Below, in pieces: positions 41,537-50,735 of a DNA stretch of 64,000 nucleotides; position 1 is the first letter of the stretch; each line of letters starts with the position of its first letter. Under the pieces are notes generated by a model. It was given only the letters and a program-made list of their open reading frames with translations. It searched no databases and had not been told where the DNA came from. The stretch is from Halopenitus salinus. GTDB taxonomy: Archaea > Halobacteriota > Halobacteria > Halobacteriales > Haloferacaceae. The translations under genes and the position numbers were made by a program. Location of the stretch: contig NZ_JBHSXL010000001.1 in NCBI RefSeq assembly GCF_042662125.1, positions 62,001 through 126,000 on the forward strand, read 5' to 3'.

Positions 41537-44238
41537 GGTTCGAGGAGGTTCGCCTCGAGAACTTCAAGCCCTACGGGGACGCGGCGGTGTCGCTTTCGGA
41601 CGGCGTCACCGTCATCCACGGCGTCAACGGCAGCGGGAAGTCGTCGCTGCTCGAGGCGTGTTTCTTCGCGCTGTACGGGTCGCGCGCGCTCGAGGGGACC
41701 CTGGAGGACGTGGTCACGAACGGGGAGGAGGAGACGCTCGTCGAGCTGGGATTCGTCCACGAGGGCGTGAGCTACCGGATCGAACGCCGACTGCGCGAGT
41801 ACGGGGACCGAACCGACCACCAGTGTACCCTCGAGGGCGACGACGGGACGACGCGCGACGGTGCGCGGGCGGTCCGTCGGTTCGTCACCGAGCTGTTGCG
41901 GATGGACGCCGAGGCGTTCCTCAACTGCGCGTACGTCCGCCAGGGCGAGGTGAACAAGCTGATCAACGCCAGCCCGAGCGAGCGCCAGGACACGATCGAC
42001 GACCTCCTCCAGCTCGGCGTGCTCGAGGAGTACCGCGAGCGGGCCGGGGATGCACGCCTCGGCGTCGAGGACGTGTTGAACGCCAAACGGGCGATCCTCG
42101 ATGAACGTGAGGAGCGGATCGAGCGACTCGAGGGGAAGGATCTCCACGCGACGCTCAACGAACTCGAAAGTGAACTCGGCGACGTCGACGAGGAGATCGA
42201 CCACTACGAGACCCAGCGCGAGCAGGCGGAGACGACCCGCGAGGAGGCCGAACGGCTCCTCGAGGAACACGAGGAGAAGCGCGATCGGCTGGCGGAGATC
42301 GAGGGTGACCTCGAGGAGCTCGAGGGGACCATCCGGGAGGCCGAATCCGAACGGGAGACGCGCCGCGAGGAGATCGCCGAGGCGCGAGAACGGATCGAGA
42401 CGCTCGAGGACGAGATCGACGAACGAGCGGCGGACGCGGATATCGAAGGAGCCGACACGGGGGCCATCGGAGTCGACGCCGAGGCGGTGGAGGCACGGCG
42501 GGAGGAGCTCGAGGAGCGCGAATCGACGCTTCGCGGGGAACGCGAGGAGGCGGTCACCGCCGCGACGGGCTTCGAGAACCAGGCGAACAACCTCGAGACG
42601 AAGGCCGAGGACCTGGCCGAGCGAGCGAGCGAGGCCGAATCCGAGGCGGAACGCGCGAGCGAGCGCGCCGAGGAGGCGGGCGCCGAGGTGGAAGAACGCG
42701 AGTCGCGTCTCGCGGAGTTGGACGAGGAGGCGGGGAATCTGGCCGACGCGTTCGAGACGAGCGATCTCGATCGGGGGGATGCGGCGACGCGGCTCGAGGA
42801 GTTGCGGGAGCGGCGAGGCGACGTCCGCGAGCGGGTCGCCGAACTCGAGACGGAGCTGCGGAACGCACGGGAACGTCTGGAGGAGGCCGAGGACCTGCTC
42901 GAGGCGGGCAAGTGTCCGGAGTGTGGACAGCCGGTCGAGGAGTCGCCGCACGTGGACGCGATCGACGATCGCCGCGAGCGGGTGGACGAACTCGAGTCGT
43001 CGCTCGAGGAGGCGAAAGAGAGCGTCGGCTCGCTGGACGAGGAGATCGGGGCGGTCGAGGATCTCGTCGAGGCGGAGGAGCGATTGGCGGAGATCGAGAC
43101 GACGCGGGAGCTGCTCGAAGAGCGGATCGCGGAGACGCGCGAGGAGGCGGATCGGAAACGCGAGGAGGCGGAGAAACGGCGTGAGAGGGCAGCGGAGCTC
43201 CGTTCGGAGGCGGAATCGACCCGGGAGATCGCCGCCGAAAAGCGGGAGGCGGCCGCGGAGGCGAACGCGCGCGTCGAGACGCTCGAGGAGCAACTGGCGG
43301 AGATCGACGAGATTCGCGAGGGGTTGAACGCGATCGACGACCGCCTCGACCGGATCGACGACCTCGAGACGGAGATCGAACGTCTCCGCGAGCGCCGCGA
43401 GACGCTGGCGGAACTCAACGACGAACGACGCGAGCGGCTGGCCGAAAAACGCGAGCGCCGCGACGAGTTGCGCGAGGCGGTCGACGAGGACGCGATCGAG
43501 TCGGCCCGGGAGCGCAAGCGGAACGCGGCGGAGTACCTCGAGAACGTCGCCGAGGAACTCGATCGATTGGGCGAGCGGCGAGACGAGTTGCAGAGCCGGA
43601 TCGGCGGCGTGAAGGGGGAGATCCGGACGCTCGAGACGCTTCGCTCGGAGCGGGAGGACCTCGCGGAGACTGTCGCCGCTCTCGAGTCGGTTCACGAGGA
43701 GACGAGCGACCTCGAGTCGATGTACGGCGAGTTGCGCACGGAGCTGCGCCAGCGGAACGTTCGGACGCTCGAGCGGATGGTCAACGAGACGTTCGATCTG
43801 GTCTACGGGAACGACGCCTACTCGCACATCGAACTCGACGGCGACTACGATCTCACCGTGTACCAAAAGGACGGGGAGGCGCTCGAGCCCGAGCAGCTCT
43901 CCGGCGGCGAGCGGGCGCTCTTCAACCTCTCGTTGCGGTGTGGGATCTATCGGCTGCTCGCGGAGGGGATCGAGGGAGCGGCCCCGACCCCGCCGCTCAT
44001 CCTGGACGAGCCGACGGTGTTTCTGGACACCGGCCACGTCGCCAGGCTCGTCGACCTGGTCGAGGAGATGCGCAAGTTCGGCGTCAGACAGATCGTGATC
44101 GTGAGCCACGACGAGGAGCTGATCGGCGCGGCCGACGACCTCCTGTCGGTCGAGAAGGACCCGCGGACGAACCGATCGACGGTCACGAGAGCGGAACCGG
44201 GCGTCGCCGGAGCGACCCCGATCGAGTCCGGAGACTGA
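41533..44238 (+). CDS. rad50: DNA double-strand break repair ATPase Rad50
   Basis: 901 aa SMC-like ATPase. Walker A is HGVNGSGKSSLLEA at the N-terminus; two long antiparallel coiled-coil arms flank the zinc hook CPEC at residues 461-464; the ABC signature LSGGERALFNLSL and Walker B LILDEPTVFLD are near the C-terminus, and the H-loop is VSHDEEL. All functional elements are intact and the length is normal for an archaeal Rad50. Last gene of the three-gene overlapping operon. Confidence 0.96.
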   Translation: MRFEEVRLENFKPYGDAAVSLSDGVTVIHGVNGSGKSSLLEACFFALYGSRALEGTLEDVVTNGEEETLVELGFVHEGVSYRIERRLREYGDRTDHQCTLEGDDGTTRDGARAVRRFVTELLRMDAEAFLNCAYVRQGEVNKLINASPSERQDTIDDLLQLGVLEEYRERAGDARLGVEDVLNAKRAILDEREERIERLEGKDLHATLNELESELGDVDEEIDHYETQREQAETTREEAERLLEEHEEKRDRLAEIEGDLEELEGTIREAESERETRREEIAEARERIETLEDEIDERAADADIEGADTGAIGVDAEAVEARREELEERESTLRGEREEAVTAATGFENQANNLETKAEDLAERASEAESEAERASERAEEAGAEVEERESRLAELDEEAGNLADAFETSDLDRGDAATRLEELRERRGDVRERVAELETELRNARERLEEAEDLLEAGKCPECGQPVEESPHVDAIDDRRERVDELESSLEEAKESVGSLDEEIGAVEDLVEAEERLAEIETTRELLEERIAETREEADRKREEAEKRRERAAELRSEAESTREIAAEKREAAAEANARVETLEEQLAEIDEIREGLNAIDDRLDRIDDLETEIERLRERRETLAELNDERRERLAEKRERRDELREAVDEDAIESARERKRNAAEYLENVAEELDRLGERRDELQSRIGGVKGEIRTLETLRSEREDLAETVAALESVHEETSDLESMYGELRTELRQRNVRTLERMVNETFDLVYGNDAYSHIELDGDYDLTVYQKDGEALEPEQLSGGERALFNLSLRCGIYRLLAEGIEGAAPTPPLILDEPTVFLDTGHVARLVDLVEEMRKFGVRQIVIVSHDEELIGAADDLLSVEKDPRTNRSTVTRAEPGVAGATPIESGD

Positions 44239-44331
44239 CCGCCGACGGGAGCGGGGACGTCTCCCGAACGTCGTCGGACGACGGAGCGCAACGTCACCGC
44301 TCGCTCAGAGGACGGGGAGCGATCTCACCGC

Positions 44332-44766
44332 TCACTCCGAGCCGGATTCCCGCAGGCGCGAAACGGCACGCTCGCAGGCGTCGGTGGCGTCGTATCCCCG
44401 CTGTCCGTCGACTTCGACCTCCGCGATCAGTCCGGCCGCGCGGAACTCGGCGAGGAGTCCGTGTAGGTCCGACTCACAAAGCGTGTCGACGTCGAGCAGC
44501 TCGAGGACCGACATCGGACCCCGATCGACGAGTTCGACGAGCACGCCCAGCCCACGCTCGCCGTGAACCGCGGTGATCAGCCGGCGAACGTCCGGATCGA
44601 CGGCGGTCGCGGCCGTCTCGAGGAGCGACGCCCCGTCGACCGGTTCCAGCTCCGCGGTCGGGAGGTACCGCTGCTCGCCGGTGTGTGGGTCGCGGACGAG
44701 ACTCGAGTCGCTCGAACGCTTCACGAGGAGGTACCGGCGTCCGGATTCGTCGCGAACGGTCCTCAT
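44332..44766 (-). CDS. Haloarchaeal conserved protein with winged-helix-like segment (DUF7346-type)
   Basis: 144 aa. The N-terminus reads VRDESGRRYLLVKRSSDSSLVRDP, then a helical region resembling a winged-helix domain (MSVLELLDVDTLCESDLHGL, FRAAGLIAEVEVDGQRGY). The DUF number is from memory. The ATG at 44766 overlaps the stop of the upstream gene by four bases (ATGA). No experimental role known to me. Confidence 0.65.
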   Translation of the reverse strand: MRTVRDESGRRYLLVKRSSDSSLVRDPHTGEQRYLPTAELEPVDGASLLETAATAVDPDVRRLITAVHGERGLGVLVELVDRGPMSVLELLDVDTLCESDLHGLLAEFRAAGLIAEVEVDGQRGYDATDACERAVSRLRESGSE

Positions 44767-45155
44767 GGGCTCTCCTCCGCGTCGCGCTCGCGGCGGTACT
44801 GCTGCCAGGACCGGTAGTGTTGATACGTTCGGATCCCGGCGAGGAGACCGAGAACGGCGACGGCCGCCCCGACGCGGAGACGGCCCCGGAAGTACCAGAT
44901 CATGACTCCGAGGCTGACCCCGAACAGGGCGGCGTTCGAGTAGAGCACGCAGATCACGAACGTCCGGTGGGTTCGCGGGTCCAGATCGCCGGGATCGCCC
45001 AGATCACCGGTCGGCTCCGAGAACCGGTCGGCCGGGTTCGAAACGGAGGGCGCTTTGGGGGCGAGATCGACTTCCGTCGGGCTGGGTTCGTCGAAGGCGA
45101 ACTCGCCGCTCCCCTCGTCGCCGTCGTCGCGGTCGGCGTCCTCGAGGGGAATCAC
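44763..45155 (-). CDS. Small haloarchaeal membrane protein (DUF7322-type)
   Basis: 130 aa. An acidic cytoplasmic N-terminal part is followed by two closely spaced hydrophobic helices (VICVLYSNAALFGVSLGVMIW and VGAAVAVLGLLAGI) and a basic/charged tail (WQQYRRERDAEESP). The GTG at 45155 is chosen: it begins the acidic segment and a cccatttttcgc element lies about 28 nt upstream. Coupled to the gene at 44332-44766 by overlap. Confidence 0.7.
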   Translation of the reverse strand: MIPLEDADRDDGDEGSGEFAFDEPSPTEVDLAPKAPSVSNPADRFSEPTGDLGDPGDLDPRTHRTFVICVLYSNAALFGVSLGVMIWYFRGRLRVGAAVAVLGLLAGIRTYQHYRSWQQYRRERDAEESP

Positions 45156-45279
45156 GGCTCGTCGTTGGAGCGCGCGCGAAAAATGGGTTCCGGTGTGGTC
45201 GGCGTGATGTCGAGTCCCGTAAAGTCGACGCGACGACCGCGAGACCGCGACGACGACCGATCGAATCGAAAACGGCCGA

Positions 45280-45456
45280 TTAGGCGGCGTCGCTGAGCCG
45301 GACCGACCGGCTGGCCTCGACCCACGCGAGCGGATTGTCGGCATCGAAGAGGACGACGCTGTCGCCGTCCTCGTAGGCTTCGACGTCGATCGCGGCCGCT
45401 CGAGCGGTTCGGGCGTCCGAACGCTGCGTACCGTTCGCGTGGGCATCAGACGTCAT
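45280..45456 (-). CDS. 58-aa haloarchaeal protein (DUF7331-type), divergent from polB
   Basis: Translated by hand: it starts MTSDAHANGTQRS and ends in the conserved-looking segment DSVVLFDADNPLAWVEASRS. There are no cysteines and no TM. A gacatttacc TATA-like element lies about 27 nt upstream of the ATG at 45456, so the transcript is leaderless; a perfect inverted repeat occupies the space between. Family number from memory; function unknown. Confidence 0.7.
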   Translation of the reverse strand: MTSDAHANGTQRSDARTARAAAIDVEAYEDGDSVVLFDADNPLAWVEASRSVRLSDAA

Positions 45457-45458
45457 GA

Positions 45459-45481
45459 ACCGTGGTATGTCGTACCACGGT
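45459..45481. promoter_or_regulatory. Perfect 9-bp inverted repeat between TATA and start codon of the DUF7331-type gene
   Basis: accgtggta-tgtcg-taccacggt: two 9-bp arms with no mismatch and a 5-bp spacer. It begins two bases upstream of the ATG and abuts the TATA-like element, so a dimeric protein bound here would block initiation. polB starts 105 bp away on the other strand. Confidence 0.6.
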
Positions 45482-45586
45482 AAATGTCTTTCCGTCGGGA
45501 CGATATCCGCCGGCCCCGGACGGTTCGACGCCCGGTCGCACCCGGCGAATGGGCGCTCTTTTTAGGGGGTAACCCGAAGGGAGCCC

Positions 45587-48500
45587 ATGACGCAGACCGG
45601 GCTCTCCGAGTTCTCCGCCGAGGACGATTCCGCGGCCGATCCATCGACGGACGGGCGGTCCGCGGACGTCGTCCGGGAGGAGGCGCGCGCGGTCGCCGGC
45701 GGCAGCGGCGGCCACGTCCACGACGTGATAGACGTCGACGAGACGCGGTTCCCGGACTCGGAGGGGACGATCGAACTGGCCGTGACGCAGGTGGACTACG
45801 CGGTCGAGGGGCGGGGAACGGACGAGTACCCGGTGGTGCACGTCTTCGGACGCCGACCGAACCCGAACGGCGAGGACGTCGCCGAGCACGTTCGGGTGTT
45901 GGGCGTCGAGCCGTACTTCTACGTGCCGACGGCCGACCTGGACCGCGATCCGGCCGACGAGTACGACGTGGTGATCGGGACACGCGAGACCGACGCCGAG
46001 GGCGAACCCTACGAGAGCATCCGCGGGGAGCCGCTCACGCGGATCGTCGCCCGAACGCCGCGGGACGTCGGGAACATCCGCGACGACTTCGAGACCACCT
46101 TCGAGGCCGACATCCTGTTTCCCAATCGCTTCCTGATCGACAACGGCATCGCCGGCGGGATCCGCATCGAGGAACGGCGGCTCGACGACGAGCGGCTGCA
46201 GGTCGGCGAGGAGCACCTCGAGCCGGCCGACGTCGAGGCCGACATCCGGGTGAACACCTTCGACATCGAGGTCGACGACCGACGCGGGTTTCCCGAGGAC
46301 GGCGAGGAGCCGATCGTCTGTCTGACGAGCCACGACTCCTACGACGACGAGTACGTCGTCTGGCTCTACGATGCGCCCGAAGGCGAAGTATCGCCGCCGG
46401 AGGACCTGCCGGGGTACGAGGGGATCGACGACGGGGACCTCGCCGTCCGCGTCGAGTCCTTCGAGACCGAGGAGGCGATGCTGGAGGCGTTCATCGACTA
46501 CATCGTCGATACCGATCCCGACGTCACCTGCGGGTGGAACTTCGAGGACTTCGATGCGCCCTACCTCCTGGATCGCCTCGAGCGGCTCGACTCGCGGACC
46601 GATCGCGACCTCTCCGTCGATCGCCTCTCGCGGATCGGCGAGGTGTGGCGGTCGGGATGGGGCGGTCCGGACGTCAAGGGGCGGGTCGTCTTCGACCTGC
46701 TTTACGCCTACAAGCGCACGCAGTTCACCGAGCTCGAGTCCTACCGGCTCGACGCCGTCGGCGAGACGGAACTCGACGTCGGCAAGGAGCGCTACGCCGG
46801 CGACATCGGGGATCTGTGGGAACAGGACCCCGAACGCCTGCTCGAGTACAACCTGCGCGACGTCGAGTTGTGCGTGGAGATCGACCGCAAGCAGAACCTG
46901 ATCGACTTCTGGAACGAGGTGAAGAAGTTCGTCGGCTGCAAGCTCGAGGACGCGCCGACGCCCGGCGACGCGGTCGACGTCTACGTCCTCCAGAAGGCCC
47001 ACGGGAAGTTCGCGCTCCCGACGAAGGGCCAACAGGAGTCCGAGGAGTTCGAGGGCGGGGCCGTCTTCGATCCGATCTCCGGCGTGAAGGAGATGGTGAC
47101 CGTCCTGGACTTGAAATCGCTCTATCCGATGTGCATGGTGACGATCAACGCCGGCCCGGAGACGAAGGTGGATCCAGACGAGTACGACGAGGAGACGTAC
47201 GTCGCGCCGAACGGGACCCACTTCCGCAAGGAGCCGGACGGCATCATGCGCGAGATGGTGGACGAACTGCTCACCGAGCGCGAACGGAAAAAGGAGCTGC
47301 GCAACGACCACGATCCGGGGACCCAACCGTACCAGCAGTACGACCGACAGCAGGCAGCTGTCAAGGTTATCATGAACTGCTTCACGCCGGACACCGACGT
47401 CCTCACGCCGGATGGCGTCCGGCCGATCACGGACCTCGAGATCGGTGACGACGTCTACTCCCTCGATCCGGACACGATGCGGATGGAGGTCAAGCCGGTC
47501 ACGGAGACGCACGCGTACCCCGAGTACCGCGGCCAGCTCGTGAACATGGAGACCTCGAAGATCGACCTAAGCGTGACGCCGAACCACCGAATGCTCGTTC
47601 GCAAGAACGAGACGAACGGGATCACCGAGGAGGAGTATCGGTTCATCGAGGCCGGCGATCTCGATGGCGCGACGAACTACGAGCTCCCCCACGGCTGGGA
47701 CGGGCCGGACGGCGAGCCGATCGAGGAGGTCGATCTCACGAGACTCGTCGACGGGGAATACGAGGTGTGGGTTCGCCCCGAGGTCCACGGCCACACGTTC
47801 ACCGCCGAGCTCGGCTGGACGCCGCGGCGCGTCCCGAACGCGGACGTCGGGCAAACCGGCTACGTGTTCACCGCCGAGGAGTTCGAGGAACACCGCGAGT
47901 ACGTCGAGTCGGTCTGTGAGACGAGCTTCATTCACCGCGAATCCGGCCGAAAGTGGATCCCACGAACCTACGACGGAGACGACTTCCTCGCGCTGCTCGC
48001 CTGGTACATCACGGAGGGCAGCGTGTACACGTCGGAGGAGAAGCGATTCGGCGACGCCGTTCGCGGGGTCGCGACGTCGATCCAGATCGCACAGACAGCA
48101 CGCGACGATCCGACAGTTGCCCCGATCACTGACGGCGGTGGCTGTGACACGCACGCCACGATCGGGGGGACCCTCGACGATCTCGGATTCGACTACTACG
48201 TCGACGACCGGAGCTATCAGTTCACCTCGAAACTGCTCGGAAGGTACCTGGAGGACGCGTGTGGTGCGGGAAGCTTCGAAAAGCGGATCCCCGAGTTCAT
48301 CTTCGGGGCGAGCGCGGAGCAGAAGAGACGGTTCCTCGAGACGCTCATCGACGGCGACGGCGATCGCCAACCCGGCTCGTGGCGCTATACGACCTCGAGC
48401 GAACGGCTTCGAGACGACGTGCTCAGGCTCTGTGCCCACCTGGGAATCACGGCGAACTACGGACACGACAGCGGTTCGTGGCGCATCTACGCGACCGAGA

Positions 48501-49615
48501 ACGGCAAAAACACGCTTCGAATGCACCGGAGCGGATCGACGAGCCGTGCCGAGGAGGGCGTGTACTGCGTCACCGTCGCGGACAACCACACGCTTCTCGC
48601 CGGGCGAAACGGGACGTTCCAGTTCGTCGGCCAGTCGCTGTACGGCGTGACGGGGTGGGATCGATTCCGGCTCTACGACAAGGAAGGCGCAGCCGCCGTC
48701 ACGGCGACGGGACGCGAGGTGATCTCGTTTACCGAGCAGGCGGCGGCCGAAATTGACAATGAAGTGGTATATGGAGATACGGATTCCGTCATGTTGGAAC
48801 TTGGACAAGACACGGGAGTCGAGTCCGCCATCGAGCAGTCGTTCTCGATCGAGGACCACATCAACGGGCGGTACGACGACTTCGCGCGCCAGGAGCTGAA
48901 CGCCGAGATGCACCGCTTCCAGATCGAGTTCGAGAAGCTGTACCGTCGCTTCTTCCAGGCGGGCCGCAAGAAGCGCTATGCGGGCCACATCGTCTGGAAG
49001 GAGGGCAAGGACGTCGACGACATCGACATCACCGGCTTCGAGTACAAGCGGTCGGACATCGCGCCGATCACGAAGGAGGTCCAAAAGCGCGTCATCGAGA
49101 CGATCGTGACGGGGGACGACATCGACGACGACATGGAGGAGGTGAAGTCGTACCTCTCGGACGTCATCGACGACTTCCTCTCCGGCGAGGTCGACCTCGA
49201 GGAGATCGGCATTCCGGGGGGGATCGGAAAGCGCCTCGACGCCTACGAGACGGACACGGCACAGGTCCGCGGCGCGAAGTACGCCAACCTCATGTTGGGG
49301 ACCAACTTCGATCGGGGATCGAAGCCGAAGCGGCTCTACCTCGAGAAGGTCCACCCCGACTTCTGGCGGCGCATGGAGGAGGAGCGCGGACTCGATCCCC
49401 ACACCGATCCCCTCTACGGCGAGTTCAAGCGGGACCCGGACGTGATCTGCTATGAGTACGCCGACGAGATTCCGGAGGAGTTCCGGATCGACTGGGAGAA
49501 GATGCTCGAGAAGACGCTGAAGGGGCCCATCTCGCGAGTGATCGAGGCGCTCGGGATGAGCTGGGACGAGGTCAAGACCGGCCAGGAACAGAGCGGACTC
49601 GGCCAGTACATGTAA
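45587..49615 (+). CDS. polB: Family-B DNA polymerase (PolB) interrupted by an intein
   Basis: 1342 codons, of which 923 are extein. Exonuclease motifs: TFDIEVDD (Exo I), NFEDFDAPYL (Exo II), YNLRDVELC (Exo III). Polymerase motifs: DLKSLYPM (A), KVIMN-SLYG (B, split by the intein) and VYGDTDSVM (C). Proofreading replicative polymerase, working with PCNA. A ctttttagg promoter precedes the ATG at 45587 by about 26 nt. Codons just before the intein (47351-47377) and around motif C (48750-48812) are AT-rich compared with the rest of the gene. Confidence 0.96.
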   Translation: MTQTGLSEFSAEDDSAADPSTDGRSADVVREEARAVAGGSGGHVHDVIDVDETRFPDSEGTIELAVTQVDYAVEGRGTDEYPVVHVFGRRPNPNGEDVAEHVRVLGVEPYFYVPTADLDRDPADEYDVVIGTRETDAEGEPYESIRGEPLTRIVARTPRDVGNIRDDFETTFEADILFPNRFLIDNGIAGGIRIEERRLDDERLQVGEEHLEPADVEADIRVNTFDIEVDDRRGFPEDGEEPIVCLTSHDSYDDEYVVWLYDAPEGEVSPPEDLPGYEGIDDGDLAVRVESFETEEAMLEAFIDYIVDTDPDVTCGWNFEDFDAPYLLDRLERLDSRTDRDLSVDRLSRIGEVWRSGWGGPDVKGRVVFDLLYAYKRTQFTELESYRLDAVGETELDVGKERYAGDIGDLWEQDPERLLEYNLRDVELCVEIDRKQNLIDFWNEVKKFVGCKLEDAPTPGDAVDVYVLQKAHGKFALPTKGQQESEEFEGGAVFDPISGVKEMVTVLDLKSLYPMCMVTINAGPETKVDPDEYDEETYVAPNGTHFRKEPDGIMREMVDELLTERERKKELRNDHDPGTQPYQQYDRQQAAVKVIMNCFTPDTDVLTPDGVRPITDLEIGDDVYSLDPDTMRMEVKPVTETHAYPEYRGQLVNMETSKIDLSVTPNHRMLVRKNETNGITEEEYRFIEAGDLDGATNYELPHGWDGPDGEPIEEVDLTRLVDGEYEVWVRPEVHGHTFTAELGWTPRRVPNADVGQTGYVFTAEEFEEHREYVESVCETSFIHRESGRKWIPRTYDGDDFLALLAWYITEGSVYTSEEKRFGDAVRGVATSIQIAQTARDDPTVAPITDGGGCDTHATIGGTLDDLGFDYYVDDRSYQFTSKLLGRYLEDACGAGSFEKRIPEFIFGASAEQKRRFLETLIDGDGDRQPGSWRYTTSSERLRDDVLRLCAHLGITANYGHDSGSWRIYATENGKNTLRMHRSGSTSRAEEGVYCVTVADNHTLLAGRNGTFQFVGQSLYGVTGWDRFRLYDKEGAAAVTATGREVISFTEQAAAEIDNEVVYGDTDSVMLELGQDTGVESAIEQSFSIEDHINGRYDDFARQELNAEMHRFQIEFEKLYRRFFQAGRKKRYAGHIVWKEGKDVDDIDITGFEYKRSDIAPITKEVQKRVIETIVTGDDIDDDMEEVKSYLSDVIDDFLSGEVDLEEIGIPGGIGKRLDAYETDTAQVRGAKYANLMLGTNFDRGSKPKRLYLEKVHPDFWRRMEEERGLDPHTDPLYGEFKRDPDVICYEYADEIPEEFRIDWEKMLEKTLKGPISRVIEALGMSWDEVKTGQEQSGLGQYM
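47378..48634 (+). mobile_element. PolB intein with LAGLIDADG homing endonuclease (419 aa)
   Basis: Residues 598-1016 of the precursor interrupt motif B exactly between Asn and Ser. N-terminal splicing block: CFTPDTDVLTPDG with Cys1; block B: TPNH. Two LAGLIDADG-type motifs are present, LLAWYITEG (803-811, acidic Glu810) and LETLIDGDG (917-925, Asp924), so the endonuclease looks potentially active. The C-terminal block is VYCVTVADNHTLLAGRNG and the end reads FQFVGQ before extein Ser: Gly replaces the usual penultimate His and Gln replaces the terminal Asn. Confidence 0.92.
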
Positions 49616-49653
49616 CCGGCGGAGCGGGACCGCTTTCCCTCCCCCATCGCCCT

Positions 49654-49682
49654 CGTTTTCCGTTTCGGAAAGAAATTTTTCC
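49654..49682 (+). terminator. Hairpin with T-run downstream of polB
   Basis: cggaaa-gaaat-tttccg forms a stem with a T-rich flank 40-65 bases after the polB stop codon. It lies before the sufC promoter and would separate the two units. Confidence 0.45.
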
Positions 49683-49762
49683 GTTGAGAGTCGTTTGCAC
49701 GGGTGAATCCGTAACCATTAACCGCGGTAGCGACCACTATCCGCACACGAGGAATCACACTC

Positions 49763-50683
49763 ATGGCAACTCTCGAGATCAACGACCTCCACGCCGAAGT
49801 GGCCGAAGAGGACGGAGAACACATCCTCCGTGGCGTCGACCTGGAGGTCTCCTCCGGGGAGATCCACGCGCTGATGGGACCGAACGGATCCGGAAAGTCG
49901 ACGACCGCGAAGGTCATCGCCGGTCACCCGGCCTACGAGGTGACCCAAGGCGAGATCCTCCTCCACCTCGAGGAGGAGGACCTCGCCGACGTCGACGCCG
50001 ACCTCGAGGAGGAGGACTACAGCTGGAACCTCCTCGATCTGGAGCCGAACGAACGCGCCGCGCTCGGCATCTTCCTCGGGTTCCAGTACCCGGCGGAGAT
50101 CGAGGGCGTCACGATGACGAGCTTCCTGCGGCAGGCGCTCAACGCGAAACACGACGAGCGCGAGGAGCTCTTCGAGGACGAAGACGAGGAGGCAGAGGCC
50201 GACGACGACGATGAGTCGGGCTACGACAGCTCCCCGATGGAGGGCCCGACCGACGAGGGCGAGATCGGCGTCGCCGAGTTCCAGCAGCTTCTCAAAGAGA
50301 AGATGGATCTCCTCGACATGGACGAGAAGTTCATGCAGCGGTACCTCAACGCCGGCTTCTCCGGCGGCGAGAAGAAGCAAAACGAGGTGCTTCAGGCCGC
50401 CCTGCTCGAGCCCGCGATCGCGGTTCTCGACGAGATCGACTCGGGACTGGACATCGACCGGCTCCAGGACGTCTCCGAGGGAATCAACGCCCTCCGGGAC
50501 GAGCAGGGAACGGGCGTCCTCCAGATCACGCACTACCAGCGCATCCTCGAGTACGTCGAGCCCGATCACGTCCACGTGATGCTCGACGGCGAGATCGCCA
50601 AAAGCGGCGGTCCCGAGCTCGCGAACGAGCTCGAGGACGAGGGGTACGACTGGGTCCGCGAGGAAGTCTACGAGACCGCGTAA
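49763..50683 (+). CDS. sufC: Fe-S cluster assembly ATPase SufC
   Basis: 306 aa ABC ATPase. Walker A GPNGSGKST (39-47), signature FSGGEKKQNEV, Walker B AIAVLDEIDSGLDID and the H-loop ITHYQRIL. An acidic insert of about 45 residues after the Q-loop region is longer than in bacterial SufC (about 250 aa) and typical of halophiles. It powers the SufBCD scaffold. Leader with ccattaacc (49714-49722) and a gagg Shine-Dalgarno about 10 nt before the ATG. Confidence 0.95.
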   Translation: MATLEINDLHAEVAEEDGEHILRGVDLEVSSGEIHALMGPNGSGKSTTAKVIAGHPAYEVTQGEILLHLEEEDLADVDADLEEEDYSWNLLDLEPNERAALGIFLGFQYPAEIEGVTMTSFLRQALNAKHDEREELFEDEDEEAEADDDDESGYDSSPMEGPTDEGEIGVAEFQQLLKEKMDLLDMDEKFMQRYLNAGFSGGEKKQNEVLQAALLEPAIAVLDEIDSGLDIDRLQDVSEGINALRDEQGTGVLQITHYQRILEYVEPDHVHVMLDGEIAKSGGPELANELEDEGYDWVREEVYETA

Positions 50684-50735
50684 CGATCCGTGATTACACG
50701 CACACATATACGTTCGGAGACGTAACCAACGAACA

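Noticed and set aside
40807..44109. A 1100-codon open frame on the minus strand opposite mre11 and rad50
   Set aside because: The Leu/Arg/Val-rich repeats mirror the rad50 coiled-coil codons. It has no recognisable motif and crosses two real genes.
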